Counted from the stretch's first letter, positions 37,096-46,723 are shown. The stretch is 64,000 bases of DNA from Hymenobacter sp. J193 (GCF_024700075.1 NZ_JAJONE010000001.1:2756001-2820000), one strand, 5' to 3'. Translations and numbers: made by a program. The notes: a model not told the origin generated them from the letters alone.

Positions 37096-37185
37096 TAATA
37101 ATTATGAATTATGAGTTATGAATTATGAATTGCCGGTGGGCGCCTCGGTATTCATACTCCATAATTCCGCATTCATAATTCAGAA
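37096..37185. repeat. AT-rich repeats with inverted symmetry
   Basis: Four near-copies of a TTATGAATTATG-like unit (37099-37131) face inverted partners (CATAATTCCGCATTCATAAT, 37158-37180) across a GC-rich centre. The block fills the gap between the flippase start and the enoyl-CoA hydratase stop and is strikingly AT-rich against the background. Confidence 0.6.
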
Positions 37186-37186
37186 T

Positions 37187-37975
37187 TTACTTACCCGTAA
37201 AGGCGGCCGGGCGCTTTTCGAGGAAGGCGCTGGTGCCTTCGCGGAAGTCCTCGGACTCGAAGCAGCGGCTGAAGGCGTTGGCCTCGGCCTGGTAGCCGTG
37301 CCGCTCTTTGTCGTAGGCCGCATTCACGCAGTCGATAACCAGGCCCACGGCCAGCGGCGCTTTGCTTAGAATCCGCCCCAGCAGCTGGCGGCTGAACTCC
37401 AGCAGCTCCGGCAGCGGCACCACGTGGTTGACGAGGCCCAGGCGCAGGGCCTCATCAGCTTTAATGATGTCAGCCGTCAGCAGCAGCTCCAGGGCCTTGC
37501 CTTTGCCGATAAGCTGGGGCAGGCGCTGGGTACCGCCGTAGCCGGGCACCAGGCCCAGGTTCACCTCGGGCTGGCCGAAGCGGGCATTCTCGGAGGCAAT
37601 GCGCAGGTGGCAGGCCATAGCCAGCTCGCAGCCGCCGCCCAGGGCAAAGCCATTCACGGCCGCAATAACAGGCTTGGAGCTTTCCTCAAACAGGCAGAAG
37701 GCTTCCTGCCCGAACTCGGCAGCGCGGCGACCCTCAATTTCATCCAGCGCGGTCAGCTCGGCAATATCAGCCCCGGCCACGAAGGCTTTTTCTCCGCTGC
37801 CCGTCAGGATGATGCCGCGCACCTGCGCGTCGTCCAGGGCCAGCTGCAGCGCCTCACGTAGCTCCCGAATGGTGTCGTGGCTCAGGGCGTTGAGCTTGGT
37901 AGGGCGGTTGATGGTGAGCGTGAGGATGCCGCTGGCGGCGTCGAGGTCGTAGAGCAGGTTGGTGAAAGCAGGCAT
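37187..37975 (-). CDS. Enoyl-CoA hydratase/isomerase family protein
   Basis: A 262-residue crotonase-fold enzyme. The oxyanion-hole segments GEKAFVAGADIAEL and AVNGFALGGGCELAMACHLR, and the catalytic-Glu region FGQPEVNLGLVPGYGGTQRL are intact, which fits a 3-hydroxyacyl-CoA dehydratase acting on short or medium enoyl-CoA. I start at MPAFTNLLYD (37975), 26 codons inside the longer ORF. A TATCTTTG element is 32 nt upstream. The substrate range is not determined. Confidence 0.93.
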   Translation of the reverse strand: MPAFTNLLYDLDAASGILTLTINRPTKLNALSHDTIRELREALQLALDDAQVRGIILTGSGEKAFVAGADIAELTALDEIEGRRAAEFGQEAFCLFEESSKPVIAAVNGFALGGGCELAMACHLRIASENARFGQPEVNLGLVPGYGGTQRLPQLIGKGKALELLLTADIIKADEALRLGLVNHVVPLPELLEFSRQLLGRILSKAPLAVGLVIDCVNAAYDKERHGYQAEANAFSRCFESEDFREGTSAFLEKRPAAFTGK

Positions 37976-38006
37976 AGCGCAAAAACAGGTGAGGAAGGCA
38001 AGCCCG

Positions 38007-38014
38007 CAAAGATA
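38007..38014 (-). promoter_or_regulatory. -7 promoter element TATCTTTG for the enoyl-CoA hydratase
   Basis: TATCTTTG on the minus strand, 31 nt before the ATG at 37975. Confidence 0.5.
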
Positions 38015-38137
38015 GAGTAAAAGCCCGCGCCCGGAATGGGCCTGCCCGGCCACTCCGGCGCTATAGCGGAGCTTATGTATTAAATCCTATATTTACCCCT
38101 AACCTTTCTTTTCTTCACCTCAAACCACTGTTCGCGT

Positions 38138-38557
38138 ATGGGCTTCGTTTCTGAATTCAAGGAGTTTATTTCCAAAGGCAACGTCCTCGATTTAGCCGTG
38201 GGGGTTATCATCGGGGCCTCGTTCGGGGGCATCGTCAAGTCGTTGACGGATGACATCCTTATGCCGGTCCTGACGCTGCTGACCGGAGGTCTGGACTTCA
38301 AGGACTGGTTTGTGGCCCTCGACGGCGGTACTTACAAAGACCTGGCGGCGGCCAAAGCTGCCAACGCGGCCACGCTTAACTATGGTTTGTTTCTGAACGC
38401 GGTGCTGGCCTTCCTGCTCATGGCCTTTGCCATTTTCTGGCTGGTGAAGCTGGCCAACCGCTTCAAGAAGCCTCAGGAGGTCGTAGTAGCCGACCCCGGC
38501 CCTACCAAAGACCAGGTGCTGCTGATGGAAATCCGGGACGCCCTGCGTACGCGCTAA
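38138..38557 (+). CDS. mscL: Large-conductance mechanosensitive channel
   Basis: A 139-residue MscL. The N-terminal amphipathic helix and TM1 (GFVSEFKEFISKGNVLDLAV, GVIIGASFGGIVKSL), the periplasmic loop and TM2 (NAVLAFLLMAFAIFWLVKLA) with a C-terminal helix match the family. It opens under membrane tension to release solutes during osmotic downshock. A strong terminator follows at 20 nt, so it is a single-gene unit. TATATTTA at 38088 is a one-mismatch -7 element. Confidence 0.97.
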   Translation: MGFVSEFKEFISKGNVLDLAVGVIIGASFGGIVKSLTDDILMPVLTLLTGGLDFKDWFVALDGGTYKDLAAAKAANAATLNYGLFLNAVLAFLLMAFAIFWLVKLANRFKKPQEVVVADPGPTKDQVLLMEIRDALRTR

Positions 38558-38576
38558 ACCTACCGGGCAAGTGTTG

Positions 38577-38614
38577 GCCGGCTTATCCTCTGGGGGATAA
38601 GCCGGCTTTTTTTT
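38577..38614 (+). terminator. Intrinsic terminator of mscL
   Basis: GCCGGCTTATCC (38577-38588) pairs with GGATAAGCCGGC (38595-38606), followed by T8. Confidence 0.95.
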
Positions 38615-38826
38615 AGCCTGACCAGAGAAATAACCGTAATGGAGCTTCCATCAACATGGTTTTGGCAGGAAATATGTACATTTCAAAGGAGCACCCGGGC
38701 TGCACCCGCGCAGAGGAAGCATAATTTGAACTACCTTCGCAGTCAGACCGTTACAGCCACGCATTGCGCTAAGCGTGGTGCCCCATCACCTCACGTATTC
38801 AACAACTTCTCTTTTACAGTAACTGC

Positions 38827-39276
38827 ATGAAAATTCTGGTAGCGGCTTTGGCAGTAGGGCTGGGTATAATGGGAGCAGTAAGCGAAGCCGATGCGCAGGC
38901 CGCCGGCCCGCAGGGTCCGGCCGGCCCGGCATTTGAGCAGCCGGCTGCCCCGCAGAAGGCGCCGCGCAAGCGCAAAGCCTCGGCCACAGATATTGCCCGC
39001 ATGCAGCGCCGCATGGCTATGAACCCCGACGAAGCCAAGCGCGACCAGCAGATAGAAGTGCTGGAAGCCCGCGCTGGCGGCAGCACCAGCATGGGCCGGG
39101 GCACGTCGCGGCAGTACGAAAGCGGCAATGGAGGCTTTACGGTGCGCCGCTTCCGCGACAAAACCGGCTCAGCCACTCAAAAGCGCGGCCAGACCCGCCC
39201 CGCTCCCGGCATCAACCCCAAGGGCAAGCCCCTCAAGCACAAGAAAACCAAGCGCTTTCTGTTCTTCAAAGTGTAA
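38827..39276 (+). CDS. Small secreted basic protein, unknown function
   Basis: A 149-residue exported protein with a signal peptide cut at ADA|QAAG. The mature N-terminus contains collagen-like GPQGPAGPA, then a strongly basic protein (KAPRKRKASATD, ARMQRRMAMNPDE, RGQTRPAPGINPKGK, ending KHKKTKRFLFFKV). It has few hydrophobic residues and is probably largely disordered; the KTKRFLFFKV-type tail recurs in small Bacteroidota secreted proteins. I do not recognise a function. It has its own terminator. Confidence 0.7.
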   Translation: MKILVAALAVGLGIMGAVSEADAQAAGPQGPAGPAFEQPAAPQKAPRKRKASATDIARMQRRMAMNPDEAKRDQQIEVLEARAGGSTSMGRGTSRQYESGNGGFTVRRFRDKTGSATQKRGQTRPAPGINPKGKPLKHKKTKRFLFFKV

Positions 39277-39307
39277 AGACTGCTGGCCACATAACAAAGA
39301 CCACATA

Positions 39308-39340
39308 AAAAAGCCCCGAAACATCGTTTCGGGGCTTTTT
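39308..39340 (+). terminator. Intrinsic terminator, symmetric
   Basis: AAAAAGCCCCGAAA pairs with TTTCGGGGCTTTTT across a 5-nt loop; it can work on both strands. The 190 nt that follow (39342-39531) show no gene. Confidence 0.9.
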
Positions 39341-39531
39341 GCTTTCAGGTCAGGATGAAGCCACCGTTCGCCTCCACCGAGCCCCGAAAGAGCAGCTCCG
39401 GCAAATTGAAATCAACTTGCCTCGCTTTTTGCCTTAGCCACCCGAGCAAGGATGGCCGAGAATATCAAATAGATAGGGTTGCTGGCCGGCGTAGTTGAGC
39501 TTGCTGCTACAGATGCCAGCGTGTGACAGGA

Positions 39532-40086
39532 TTACAGCTTCACGAACTCCGTGCGCTGGTTGAGGCTGTCGAGGCCCGATGACGAATCGATATCCAGGGG
39601 CTTGGTGCCGCCGTAGCCTTTGGTGGTGAGGCGGGCTGCCTCCACGCCGCCGCGCACCAGCGCCGCCCGTACCGCATCGGCCCGCCGTTGCGACAAGGCC
39701 AGGTTGGTAGCGGCGTTGCCTTCCCGGAGAGTGTGGGCCTCAATGCGCACCTTAACCTCGGGGTTGGCGGCCAGCGTATTCACCAGTGCCCGCACTACCG
39801 GCTGTGAAGCCTCGGTGATGGTAGCCGTGCCGGGCTCAAACTGAATGCCGTGGCACACAATCTTGCCGTCGGCCAGCAGCGTGCTGTAGTATTCCGTCGA
39901 TACCTCGTTGGCTTTGCGCTGCACGGCGGCTTCGGCTTTCTTGCTGAGGCGGTCGGCAATTTTCTGCGAAGCCTTATCGGCCAGCTTGTCCTCAACCCGC
40001 CAGAGTAAGCCAAGCTGGGCCTGGGCGGGCGCGGCGGCAAAATGCAGCAGGATAAGCAGAGCGGTGAGGGTAAAGAGCGTTTTCAT
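39532..40086 (-). CDS. OmpA-family periplasmic/outer-membrane protein
   Basis: A 184-residue protein with a signal peptide ending AQA|QLGLL, an Ala/Lys-rich helix (KASQKIADRLSKKAEAAVQRK) and a C-terminal OmpA domain: GIQFEPGTATITEASQPVVR, VRIEAHTLREGNAATNLALS and QRRADAVRAALVRGGVEAARL. The usual GHTD is replaced by EAHTL and the end is truncated to TEFVKL, so binding to peptidoglycan may be altered but is expected. The open frame continues upstream without a stop into a lipocalin-like domain; I start at the signal peptide, which is clearly a separate translation start. Confidence 0.8.
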   Translation of the reverse strand: MKTLFTLTALLILLHFAAAPAQAQLGLLWRVEDKLADKASQKIADRLSKKAEAAVQRKANEVSTEYYSTLLADGKIVCHGIQFEPGTATITEASQPVVRALVNTLAANPEVKVRIEAHTLREGNAATNLALSQRRADAVRAALVRGGVEAARLTTKGYGGTKPLDIDSSSGLDSLNQRTEFVKL

Positions 40087-40570
40087 AGGGTAGGGCACTG
40101 GTAAGGTGGAGAGGAGAGGTTGTTTGCGCCGAAGCGTTGTCAGGACGGAGTAGTTCCGGTCGTTTTCGAGCACCTGGTATTGCAGGCGCAGCTCTTGCGT
40201 GGACATATGCTGGATTTCGTAGACCTGCACGCCGTGGCCGCTGACCATGATGAGCTGGGAGTTTTCGTTGCGCAACTGCCAGGAGCCTGAGCCGGTTCTG
40301 ACGTGTTTAGTGGCGCTTTCGTGCTCGGCAAACGTGCCGTTCTTGGCAAACCGCAGGCAGTCGTCCTGCATGTTGGCGGGCAGCAGCGCAAACACACTAG
40401 CCGGGCCAGCGGCGTCCGTGGTGGTTACCTCAATATTGGTCAGCTCCCAGTCCCGGTCAACCAGCAGGGCCGGCCTCTCTTGCAGACTCACTGCTTTCTC
40501 CTTGCCCTTCGGCCGTAAAGCCCGAGAGCATCAGTGGCAGCGCCAGCAGGCCGCAACGCACAGGTTTCAT
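40087..40570 (-). pseudogene. Damaged lipocalin-like (lipo)protein gene fused in frame to the OmpA gene
   Basis: The minus-strand ATG at 40570 opens a signal-like sequence (MKPVRCGLLALPLMLSGF) that stops after 37 codons. A second frame, open from before 40491, encodes a lipocalin-like domain: DRDWELTNIEV, FALLPANMQDDCLRFAKNGT, GSGSWQLRNENSQLIMVSG and LRLQYQVLENDRNYSVL. Neither frame holds the whole gene, and the domain frame has no stop before the next gene's ATG. I read this as a frameshifted gene that also lost its stop, although a two-domain fusion product cannot be excluded. Confidence 0.55.
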
Positions 40571-40602
40571 AGTACGACAGGCAAAGACAATTGAAAGGAG
40601 GC

Positions 40603-41379
40603 TTAGAAGCGGGCCGAAACCCCCAGCTTCAGCAACGACATATCATAACCTACCTCTGCAAACCCGCCAATCTTGTCCGTCACATAGTAGCGCGCGCCCA
40701 AAAACAGGCCGCTCGTGACGTAGGTGCCGCCCCAGGAGTTGTTGTCGCCATAGTAGCCGTTGTCGGAGTAGCTTTCGATGCGGGCGCCCAGCGCCAGGCC
40801 GGCGTAGGTATCCAGCTTTTCGTTGTCAGTGAAGTTGTAGTGGTAAGTGCCGCGCACACCCACGTAGATGTTGCGCCACGAAGCGTTGTAGTCGCCGGAG
40901 CGCCAGGTGTAAGACTTGTAGCCTACCAGACCGCCTACGCCAATCACGCCGGGGCCGAGGCCATCGTACATGCCGTGCTCAACCGACAAACTCAGTGCCG
41001 GCATCGATTTGCCCGTGCCACCCAGCAAGCCGTAGCCGTAACCCAGCCCCAGACCTACGCCCAGGTTGGCTACCGTTGTGCCTTTGCCAAAGGTCGAGGT
41101 AGAGGCGGCCATGCTCGTTTTGGCGGCCGGAGCGGACTTAGTAGCCGGAGCCGGCTTGGGGGCAACGGGAGCAGCCGCAGTTTCCGTTGCCGTAGGGCGG
41201 GCCGTGGTTGCCGGCTTGGTAGTAGCTACGGGTTTGGCCGCTGGTTTCGCGGCGGGCTTGGCAGCCGTAGTGGTACGGGTAGCGGCCGGCTTGGCTGCTG
41301 GTTTGGCGGCCGGTTTCGTTTGGGCCAGAGCGGTGGAAGCGAGGCACGATACGGCCAGGCAAAGGGTAAAAGCTTTCAT
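40603..41379 (-). CDS. Outer-membrane beta-barrel protein with AAKP-rich spacer
   Basis: A 258-residue exported protein: signal peptide ending ALA|QTKP, a roughly 95-residue low-complexity spacer made of AAKPAAKP and TATT-type repeats, then a small beta-barrel of alternating strands (GLGLGYGYGLLG, YNASWRNIYVGVRGTYHYNF, DTYAGLALGARIESY) ending in the C-terminal Phe (LGVSARF) of outer-membrane proteins. The spacer probably spans or binds the cell wall. Function is unknown. It has a two-element promoter 72 nt upstream. Confidence 0.8.
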   Translation of the reverse strand: MKAFTLCLAVSCLASTALAQTKPAAKPAAKPAATRTTTAAKPAAKPAAKPVATTKPATTARPTATETAAAPVAPKPAPATKSAPAAKTSMAASTSTFGKGTTVANLGVGLGLGYGYGLLGGTGKSMPALSLSVEHGMYDGLGPGVIGVGGLVGYKSYTWRSGDYNASWRNIYVGVRGTYHYNFTDNEKLDTYAGLALGARIESYSDNGYYGDNNSWGGTYVTSGLFLGARYYVTDKIGGFAEVGYDMSLLKLGVSARF

Positions 41380-41450
41380 AGCGGTTGAATGGTGAGGCAG
41401 CAGCAGACTAGGTACGACCACGACGAGTGCAATTCGTTCGGGTTGTGATA

Positions 41451-41481
41451 CAAAAGTACCGGATGCTACTTCCGGCGTCAA
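41451..41481 (-). promoter_or_regulatory. TTG-N20-TACTTTTG promoter for the beta-barrel gene
   Basis: On the minus strand TTG (41481-41479) and TACTTTTG (41458-41451) are separated by 20 nt, both elements of the Bacteroidota consensus. Confidence 0.7.
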
Positions 41482-41614
41482 TCGCATGATGATGTGAACC
41501 GACCCGCTGTCTGTCCTCTAACAGCCGCCATAAATGCGCGTCATCTGCTCGTTTTCAGCTTTTCATTGTAGGCTGCTGGCTTTATATGTGATGCCGGGCC
41601 AGCCTGCCGAAAAC

Positions 41615-41646
41615 AAAAAGCCCCGATCTGCGCGCAGATCGGGGCT
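41615..41646 (-). terminator. Intrinsic terminator of the rimP-nusA-infB operon
   Basis: A perfect 13-bp stem (41619-41631 with 41634-41646) is followed on the minus strand by TTTTTG, 25 nt past the infB stop. Confidence 0.92.
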
Positions 41647-41670
41647 GGGTGTTAGGCCGTAAACCGGAGC

Positions 41671-44600
41671 TTACAGCGTGCGTTTCACTTCCTGTTCCTC
41701 GAAGCCTTCAATGTTGTCGCCTTCGCGCAGGTCATTGAAGCCTTTCAGCGAGATACCGCACTCGTAGCCCTGGCGTACTTCCGACACGTCGTCTTTGTAG
41801 CGCTTTAGGTCCTGAATGTCGCCCGAGTGCACCACGATGCCGTCGCGGACGAGGCGCACCTTGGTTTTGCGGGTGAAAGTACCATCCGTCACCATACAGC
41901 CGGCAATAGTGCCCACCTTGGTGATGTTGAATACCTGGCGAATCTCGGCGTTGGCTACTACTACTTCCTTCACCGTAGGTGCCAGCATGCCTTCCATAGC
42001 ATCCTTCACCTCGTTGATGGCGTTGTAGATAATCGAGTAGAGGCGGATATCGATTTGCTCCTGCTCGGCCAGCTTGCGGGCGCTGAGCGAAGGCCGCACC
42101 TGGAAGCCGATGATGATGGCGTCGGATGCCGAAGCCAGCAGTACGTCGGATTCCGAAATGGCACCCACACCCTTCGAGAGGATGTTTACGGCCACTTCCG
42201 GTGTGCTCAGCTTCAGCAGTGAGTCGGCCAGGGCTTCTACCGAACCGTCCACGTCGCCTTTCACAATGACGTTGAGTTCTTTGAACGAACCAATAGCCAG
42301 ACGACGACCAATTTCGTCTAGGGTAATGTGCTTTTTGGTGCGCATGCTCTGCTCACGGGCCAGCTGCTGACGCTGCGTAGCCAGTTCGCGGGCTTCGCGC
42401 TCCGTTTCCATCACCTGAATCTTGTCGCCAGCCTGTGGAGCACCCGTGAGGCCAAGTACCTGTACCGGAGTAGCTGGGCCAGCCGTTTTCATCTTCTTGC
42501 CCCGGTGGTCGGTCATGGCTTTCACGCGGCCAAAGTGCGGGCCGGCCAGTACCATGTCGCCCACTTTCATCGTGCCGGTTTGCACCAGGATGGTGGTTAC
42601 GTAGCCCCGGCCTTTGTCGAGCGAGGCTTCGATAACCGTACCCACAGCGTTACGGTCAGGGTTGGCTTTCAGCTCCAGAATCTCGGCTTCCAGCAAAACT
42701 TTCTCCAGCAGGTCGTCGATGCCCAGGCCGGTTTTAGCCGATACTTCTTGGCTTTGGTACTTACCGCCCCATTCTTCTACCAGCACGTTGATAACCGACA
42801 GCTCTTCGCGGACTTTATCGGGGTTGGCACCGGGCTTGTCAATCTTGTTCAGGGCAATAACGATGGGTACTCCCGCCGCTTGCGCGTGGTTGATGGCTTC
42901 CTTCGTCTGGGGCATTACCGAGTCGTCGGCCGCTACCACAATGATGGCAATGTCGGTGACTTTGGCACCCCGGGCACGCATGGCCGTAAAGGCTTCGTGA
43001 CCGGGAGTATCAAGGAAGGTTACGCGCTTGCCCGATTTGGTCATTACGTCGTAAGCCCCGATGTGCTGGGTGATGCCGCCGGCTTCGCCTTTGGCCACGC
43101 TGGCACTCCGGATATAGTCAAGCAACGACGTTTTACCGTGGTCGACGTGACCCATGATGGTAACAATGGGCGCCCGCGGCTGCAGGTCTTCGGGGCTATC
43201 CTCGATTTCAATAACCGTATCCTCTTCCTCGGCGCTCAGGAATTCAACGTCGTAGCCAAACTCATCCGCAATAACGGTAATGGCTTCGGCGTCGAGGCGC
43301 TGGTTGATGGATACGAACATGCCCATGTTCAGGCACACTTTGATAATCTCGTTCACCGACACGTCCATGAGCGACGCCAGGTCGTTGGCCGAAATGAACT
43401 CGGTTACTTTCAGCGTTTTCGAGTCAAGCTCGTTTTGCTGACGGGCCAGCTCGCTGGCTTCGGCTACCCCGGCCCGCTTGTCGCGGCGGTACTTGGCGCG
43501 GTTCTGCTGCTGACCCCGGCCGCCGCTGAGCTTGGCCAGCGTAGCCTTGATCTGCTCCTGAATCTGCTTTTCGTTTTGCTCGGGCGTGAGAGCCGGGTTT
43601 GGCTGACGTGGAGCACCTTGTCCGCCTCCCTGACCGGGGCGCGGACCCCGCTGGTCGCCGGGACGGCCACCGCCGCCCTGACCAGGACGGCCACCCTGGC
43701 TTGGAACCACCGGGCGGTTCGGACCGGTGTTCGGGTTTGTATTCTGGTTGTTGCCGCCGGGCGTGCCGGGCACGGGCAGGCGCTGCCGCTTTTTCTTGGC
43801 ATCGGCACCGCCGAGGCCGCTCTTGCGCACATCGGACGAGGCTACGGGACGGGCACCTCGCCCACCGCCGCGCCGCGACGAATCGAGGGGCAGCTCAATC
43901 TTACCCAGTACCGTGAGGCCTTTCAGCTGGTCGGCTTTGGCTACGATAGTACCAGCGTCTTCCCCGGCCGGTGCTTCAGCTTCGGGCTGAGCGGCTGGAG
44001 CTTGCACGGGAGCCGGAGCCGCTGGACGCTGCTCAGCAGCCGGGGCCGCCGGAGCGGGAGCAGCCGGCGCAGGAGCCTGCGGCTGGGGAGCTTCCACCGG
44101 AGCCGCAACGGGCGGCTGGGGGGCGGCAGCTACCGGCGCGGGAGCAGGCTCTGGTTTTGGAGCCGGAGCAGGCTGCGGCGTGGGGGCTACAGGAGCCACA
44201 GGCGCCGCGACTGGAGGGGCTGGCTGGGGTGCGGCAGCTATTGGTGCCGGGGCCGGGGCGGCAGGCGCCGGAGTGGGACGGGGCGGCACAGGGCGGCCCT
44301 TGGCATCCAGCTCAATCTTGCCCAGTACCTTCAGCCCGGGAGCTTTAGGCGCTTCAGCAGCAACCGGGGCAGGTGCTGGCGCGGGAGCTACCGGTGCAGG
44401 CTTGGCTTCCTCAGCCGGTTTAGGGGCCGGAGCCGGGGCCGCTACGGGGGCCGGGGTAGGCTTCGGCACTACGGGCTCAGGCTTGGGCGGATGCGCCTCA
44501 AGCTCACTCTGGCGCTTGGCCTGGGTGAGCTTTACCGCTTCAATTTTATCCTGAGCCGAAGAAGCAAACTCCTTCTCCAGCAACCCTACCTGGTCGGCAG

Positions 44601-44727
44601 TTAGCTTCGTGGTAGGCTTGTTTTCTACCTGATGCCCTTTTTTAGCCAGGGTTTCTACCACCGTGGCCATTCCAATATTCAGGTCTTTGGCCGCCTGCTG
44701 TAGCCGTTTAGGTGCTGCTTCCGCCAT
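41671..44727 (-). CDS. infB: Translation initiation factor IF-2
   Basis: A 1018-residue IF-2. The N-terminal IF-2N helix region starts [20 protein letters not shown]; residues about 90-400 are an unusually Pro/Ala-rich linker, then an RG/Q-rich basic stretch. The GTPase domain starts near residue 520 with [14 protein letters not shown], followed by the G3 DTPGHEAF and G4 [10 protein letters not shown]; domains II-IV follow ([40 protein letters not shown]). It positions fMet-tRNA on the 30S subunit. I use the ATG at 44727; the longer frame upstream is not IF-2-like. A -7 element upstream may give a second promoter. Confidence 0.97.
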   Translation of the reverse strand: MAEAAPKRLQQAAKDLNIGMATVVETLAKKGHQVENKPTTKLTADQVGLLEKEFASSAQDKIEAVKLTQAKRQSELEAHPPKPEPVVPKPTPAPVAAPAPAPKPAEEAKPAPVAPAPAPAPVAAEAPKAPGLKVLGKIELDAKGRPVPPRPTPAPAAPAPAPIAAAPQPAPPVAAPVAPVAPTPQPAPAPKPEPAPAPVAAAPQPPVAAPVEAPQPQAPAPAAPAPAAPAAEQRPAAPAPVQAPAAQPEAEAPAGEDAGTIVAKADQLKGLTVLGKIELPLDSSRRGGGRGARPVASSDVRKSGLGGADAKKKRQRLPVPGTPGGNNQNTNPNTGPNRPVVPSQGGRPGQGGGGRPGDQRGPRPGQGGGQGAPRQPNPALTPEQNEKQIQEQIKATLAKLSGGRGQQQNRAKYRRDKRAGVAEASELARQQNELDSKTLKVTEFISANDLASLMDVSVNEIIKVCLNMGMFVSINQRLDAEAITVIADEFGYDVEFLSAEEEDTVIEIEDSPEDLQPRAPIVTIMGHVDHGKTSLLDYIRSASVAKGEAGGITQHIGAYDVMTKSGKRVTFLDTPGHEAFTAMRARGAKVTDIAIIVVAADDSVMPQTKEAINHAQAAGVPIVIALNKIDKPGANPDKVREELSVINVLVEEWGGKYQSQEVSAKTGLGIDDLLEKVLLEAEILELKANPDRNAVGTVIEASLDKGRGYVTTILVQTGTMKVGDMVLAGPHFGRVKAMTDHRGKKMKTAGPATPVQVLGLTGAPQAGDKIQVMETEREARELATQRQQLAREQSMRTKKHITLDEIGRRLAIGSFKELNVIVKGDVDGSVEALADSLLKLSTPEVAVNILSKGVGAISESDVLLASASDAIIIGFQVRPSLSARKLAEQEQIDIRLYSIIYNAINEVKDAMEGMLAPTVKEVVVANAEIRQVFNITKVGTIAGCMVTDGTFTRKTKVRLVRDGIVVHSGDIQDLKRYKDDVSEVRQGYECGISLKGFNDLREGDNIEGFEEQEVKRTL

Positions 44728-44760
44728 TCTATGCTCGCGAACGATACTCTTAATCAGTTG

Positions 44761-44768
44761 CAAAGGTA
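44761..44768 (-). promoter_or_regulatory. Possible internal promoter element TACCTTTG before infB
   Basis: TACCTTTG lies in the nusA-infB gap, 33 nt before the infB ATG. No good -33 is visible. Confidence 0.4.
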
Positions 44769-44849
44769 CTATTTTAAATTTTGCCGGGCGGCAGTAAATC
44801 AAGCCACCCGGCTCGATTTACTGCCTTTGCCGTACCGGCCGCGGCGCCC

Positions 44850-46130
44850 TCATTGGGCGGCGTCGGCTGAAGGGGTTTCGGATTCTTCCTCGTCTTCGAA
44901 CTCCTGGCGAATTACGCGGAATACTTCTTCCACGCTTTCTTCTTCCAGTTCCGTCCGGCGCACGAGGTCTTCTTTGCTGACGGCTAATACGGCGCGGCCC
45001 GTGTCGAGGCCGATTTTCTTGAGCTCGTCGAGCACCCAGGCGTCAATTTCATCCCGGAATTCGTCGAGGGCAATATCTTCTTCGTAGTCGCCGGCTTCGC
45101 GGAACACGTCGATTTCCATGCCTACGAGACGGGAAGCCAGTTTGATATTGGCGCCGCCCCGGCCAATGGCCAGTGACACCTGGTCGGGTTTCAGGAACAC
45201 CGAAACCCGGCCGGTTTGTTCGTTTATTTTCATCGAGCCGATTTTAGCCGGCGACAAGGCGCGCTGGATGTACAGCTCCAGGTTGTTGGTGTAGTTTATG
45301 ACGTCGATGTTCTCGTTTTCCAGCTCCCGCACCACGGCATGGATACGTGAGCCTTTCATGCCTACGCAGGCACCCACCGGATCGATACGGTCGTCGTAGC
45401 TTTCGACGGCTACTTTGGCCCGCTCGCCCGGCTCGCGCACGATGTTCTTGATGGTGATGAGGCCATCGTAGATTTCGGGCACTTCCTGTTCAAACAAACG
45501 CTCCAAAAAGGCCGGCGCAGCGCGCGAAAGGATGATTTTGGGCGTACCGTTGAGAATTTCCACGCGGTGCACCACGGCGCGCACGGTGTCGCCCTTGCGG
45601 TAGCGGTCCTTGGGGATCTGCTCCGACTTGGGCAGTACCAGCTCGTTTTCGTCCTTGTCCAGGATCAGGGCCTCGCGGCTCCACACCTGGTACACTTCGC
45701 CGGCAATGATTTCACCCACCTGATCTTTGTAGGTCTGGTAGAGGTGGTCACGCTCCAGGTCCTTCACGCGCTGAATCAGCGTCTGGCGGGCCATGAGCAC
45801 GGCGCGACGGCCGAAATCCTCCAGCTTCACTTCCTCGGCTACCGATTCGCCAATCTCGAAGTCGGGCTCAATCTTCTGCGCCTCGGACAGCGGAATCTTA
45901 TCGAAGTCCCAGATGTCCTCCGAGTCGTCGTCCACGATTTCGCGGTTGCGCCAGATTTCCAGGTCGCCCTTGTCCACGTTGAGAATGACGTCGAAGTTCT
46001 CGTCGGTGGTGTACTTCTTGCGAATCATGGTCCGGAACACGTCTTCCAGGATGCTCATCATCGTGGGCCGGTCGATGTTCTTGGACCGGGCAAACTCGGC
46101 AAACGATTCAATCAGGACGTGGCTGTTCAT
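44850..46130 (-). CDS. nusA: Transcription termination/antitermination factor NusA
   Basis: A 426-residue NusA of the short form lacking C-terminal acidic repeats. The N-terminal RNAP-binding domain (SHVLIESFAEFARSKNIDR, MMSILEDVFRTMIRKKY) is followed by an S1 domain and two KH domains (VGACVGMKGSRIHAVVREL, SLAIGRGGANIKLASRLVG) and an acidic tail (RQEFEDEEESETPSADAAQ). It binds RNA polymerase and modulates pausing, termination and antitermination. Its place between rimP and infB is conserved. Confidence 0.97.
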   Translation of the reverse strand: MNSHVLIESFAEFARSKNIDRPTMMSILEDVFRTMIRKKYTTDENFDVILNVDKGDLEIWRNREIVDDDSEDIWDFDKIPLSEAQKIEPDFEIGESVAEEVKLEDFGRRAVLMARQTLIQRVKDLERDHLYQTYKDQVGEIIAGEVYQVWSREALILDKDENELVLPKSEQIPKDRYRKGDTVRAVVHRVEILNGTPKIILSRAAPAFLERLFEQEVPEIYDGLITIKNIVREPGERAKVAVESYDDRIDPVGACVGMKGSRIHAVVRELENENIDVINYTNNLELYIQRALSPAKIGSMKINEQTGRVSVFLKPDQVSLAIGRGGANIKLASRLVGMEIDVFREAGDYEEDIALDEFRDEIDAWVLDELKKIGLDTGRAVLAVSKEDLVRRTELEEESVEEVFRVIRQEFEDEEESETPSADAAQ

Positions 46131-46139
46131 CTGATTTAA

Positions 46140-46250
46140 ATTGTTGAATGGTTGAATGGTTGAGCTGCTGAATGGCTGTTGGTCGAATGGCAGATTGTTT
46201 AGGCCTCGCGAATCGAACCAGCAACCATTTAACTAGTTAACCATTAAGGT
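46140..46250. repeat. Short degenerate repeats in the rimP-nusA gap
   Basis: Several TTGAATGG/GGTTGA-type repeats (46144-46190) and a TTAACTAGTTAA-centred palindromic stretch (46226-46245) fill the 122-nt gap between rimP and nusA. No ORF or promoter is evident. Confidence 0.5.
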
Positions 46251-46252
46251 AT

Positions 46253-46723
46253 TTACTTAAATGAAATAACCACTTTCGCTTCCTGAATGGTGTCGAAGGG
46301 CACCAGGGCGGCAGGCAGGGTTTTTTTCTTGTTTTTCTCTTTCACTTCCTCCGCCAGCTGCACGCCGGTAGCTTCCACGGCTTCGAGCGTGCCGGTTTTC
46401 TCGGTACCGTCCTTAAGCTTGAGGCTGAAGGTGCGGCCCACGTGGCGGTGGTACTGGCGGGCATCTACCAGCGGCTGGTCGGCGCCGGGCGAGGTTACTT
46501 CCAGCGTGTAGCTGGCTTCCTCTCCGTAGGCTTCCTCGATGCGGCGAGCCAGACGACGGCTTACCAGGGCGCACTCGTCAATGCCCATGCCCTGCTCCCC
46601 GTCCAGAATGGCGGTTACCTTGGGCCGGATGGCGTCAGAAACGGTAAGCCCAACAACGAACAGCTCGGGGCCGGGCAGGCTTTCCTCCAGCATCTGGGCA
46701 ATCTGGGCGCGGTCAAATTTCAT
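46253..46723 (-). CDS. rimP: Ribosome maturation factor RimP
   Basis: A 156-residue RimP needed for 30S subunit assembly. Motifs include MGIDECALVSRRLARRIEE, YTLEVTSPGADQPLVDARQY and a C-terminal SH3-like domain with FSLKLKDGTEKTGTLEAVE. I use the ATG at 46723 because the domain starts there; the ORF extends to 46822 over the promoter and leader. It is the first gene of the rimP-nusA-infB operon and is preceded by a two-element promoter and a leader hairpin. Confidence 0.95.
   Translation of the reverse strand: MKFDRAQIAQMLEESLPGPELFVVGLTVSDAIRPKVTAILDGEQGMGIDECALVSRRLARRIEEAYGEEASYTLEVTSPGADQPLVDARQYHRHVGRTFSLKLKDGTEKTGTLEAVEATGVQLAEEVKEKNKKKTLPAALVPFDTIQEAKVVISFK

Noticed and set aside
42328..44604. 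758-codon plus-strand frame
   Set aside because: Antisense to infB; repetitive Arg/Gly/Ser from the complement of Pro/Ala codons, no start context.
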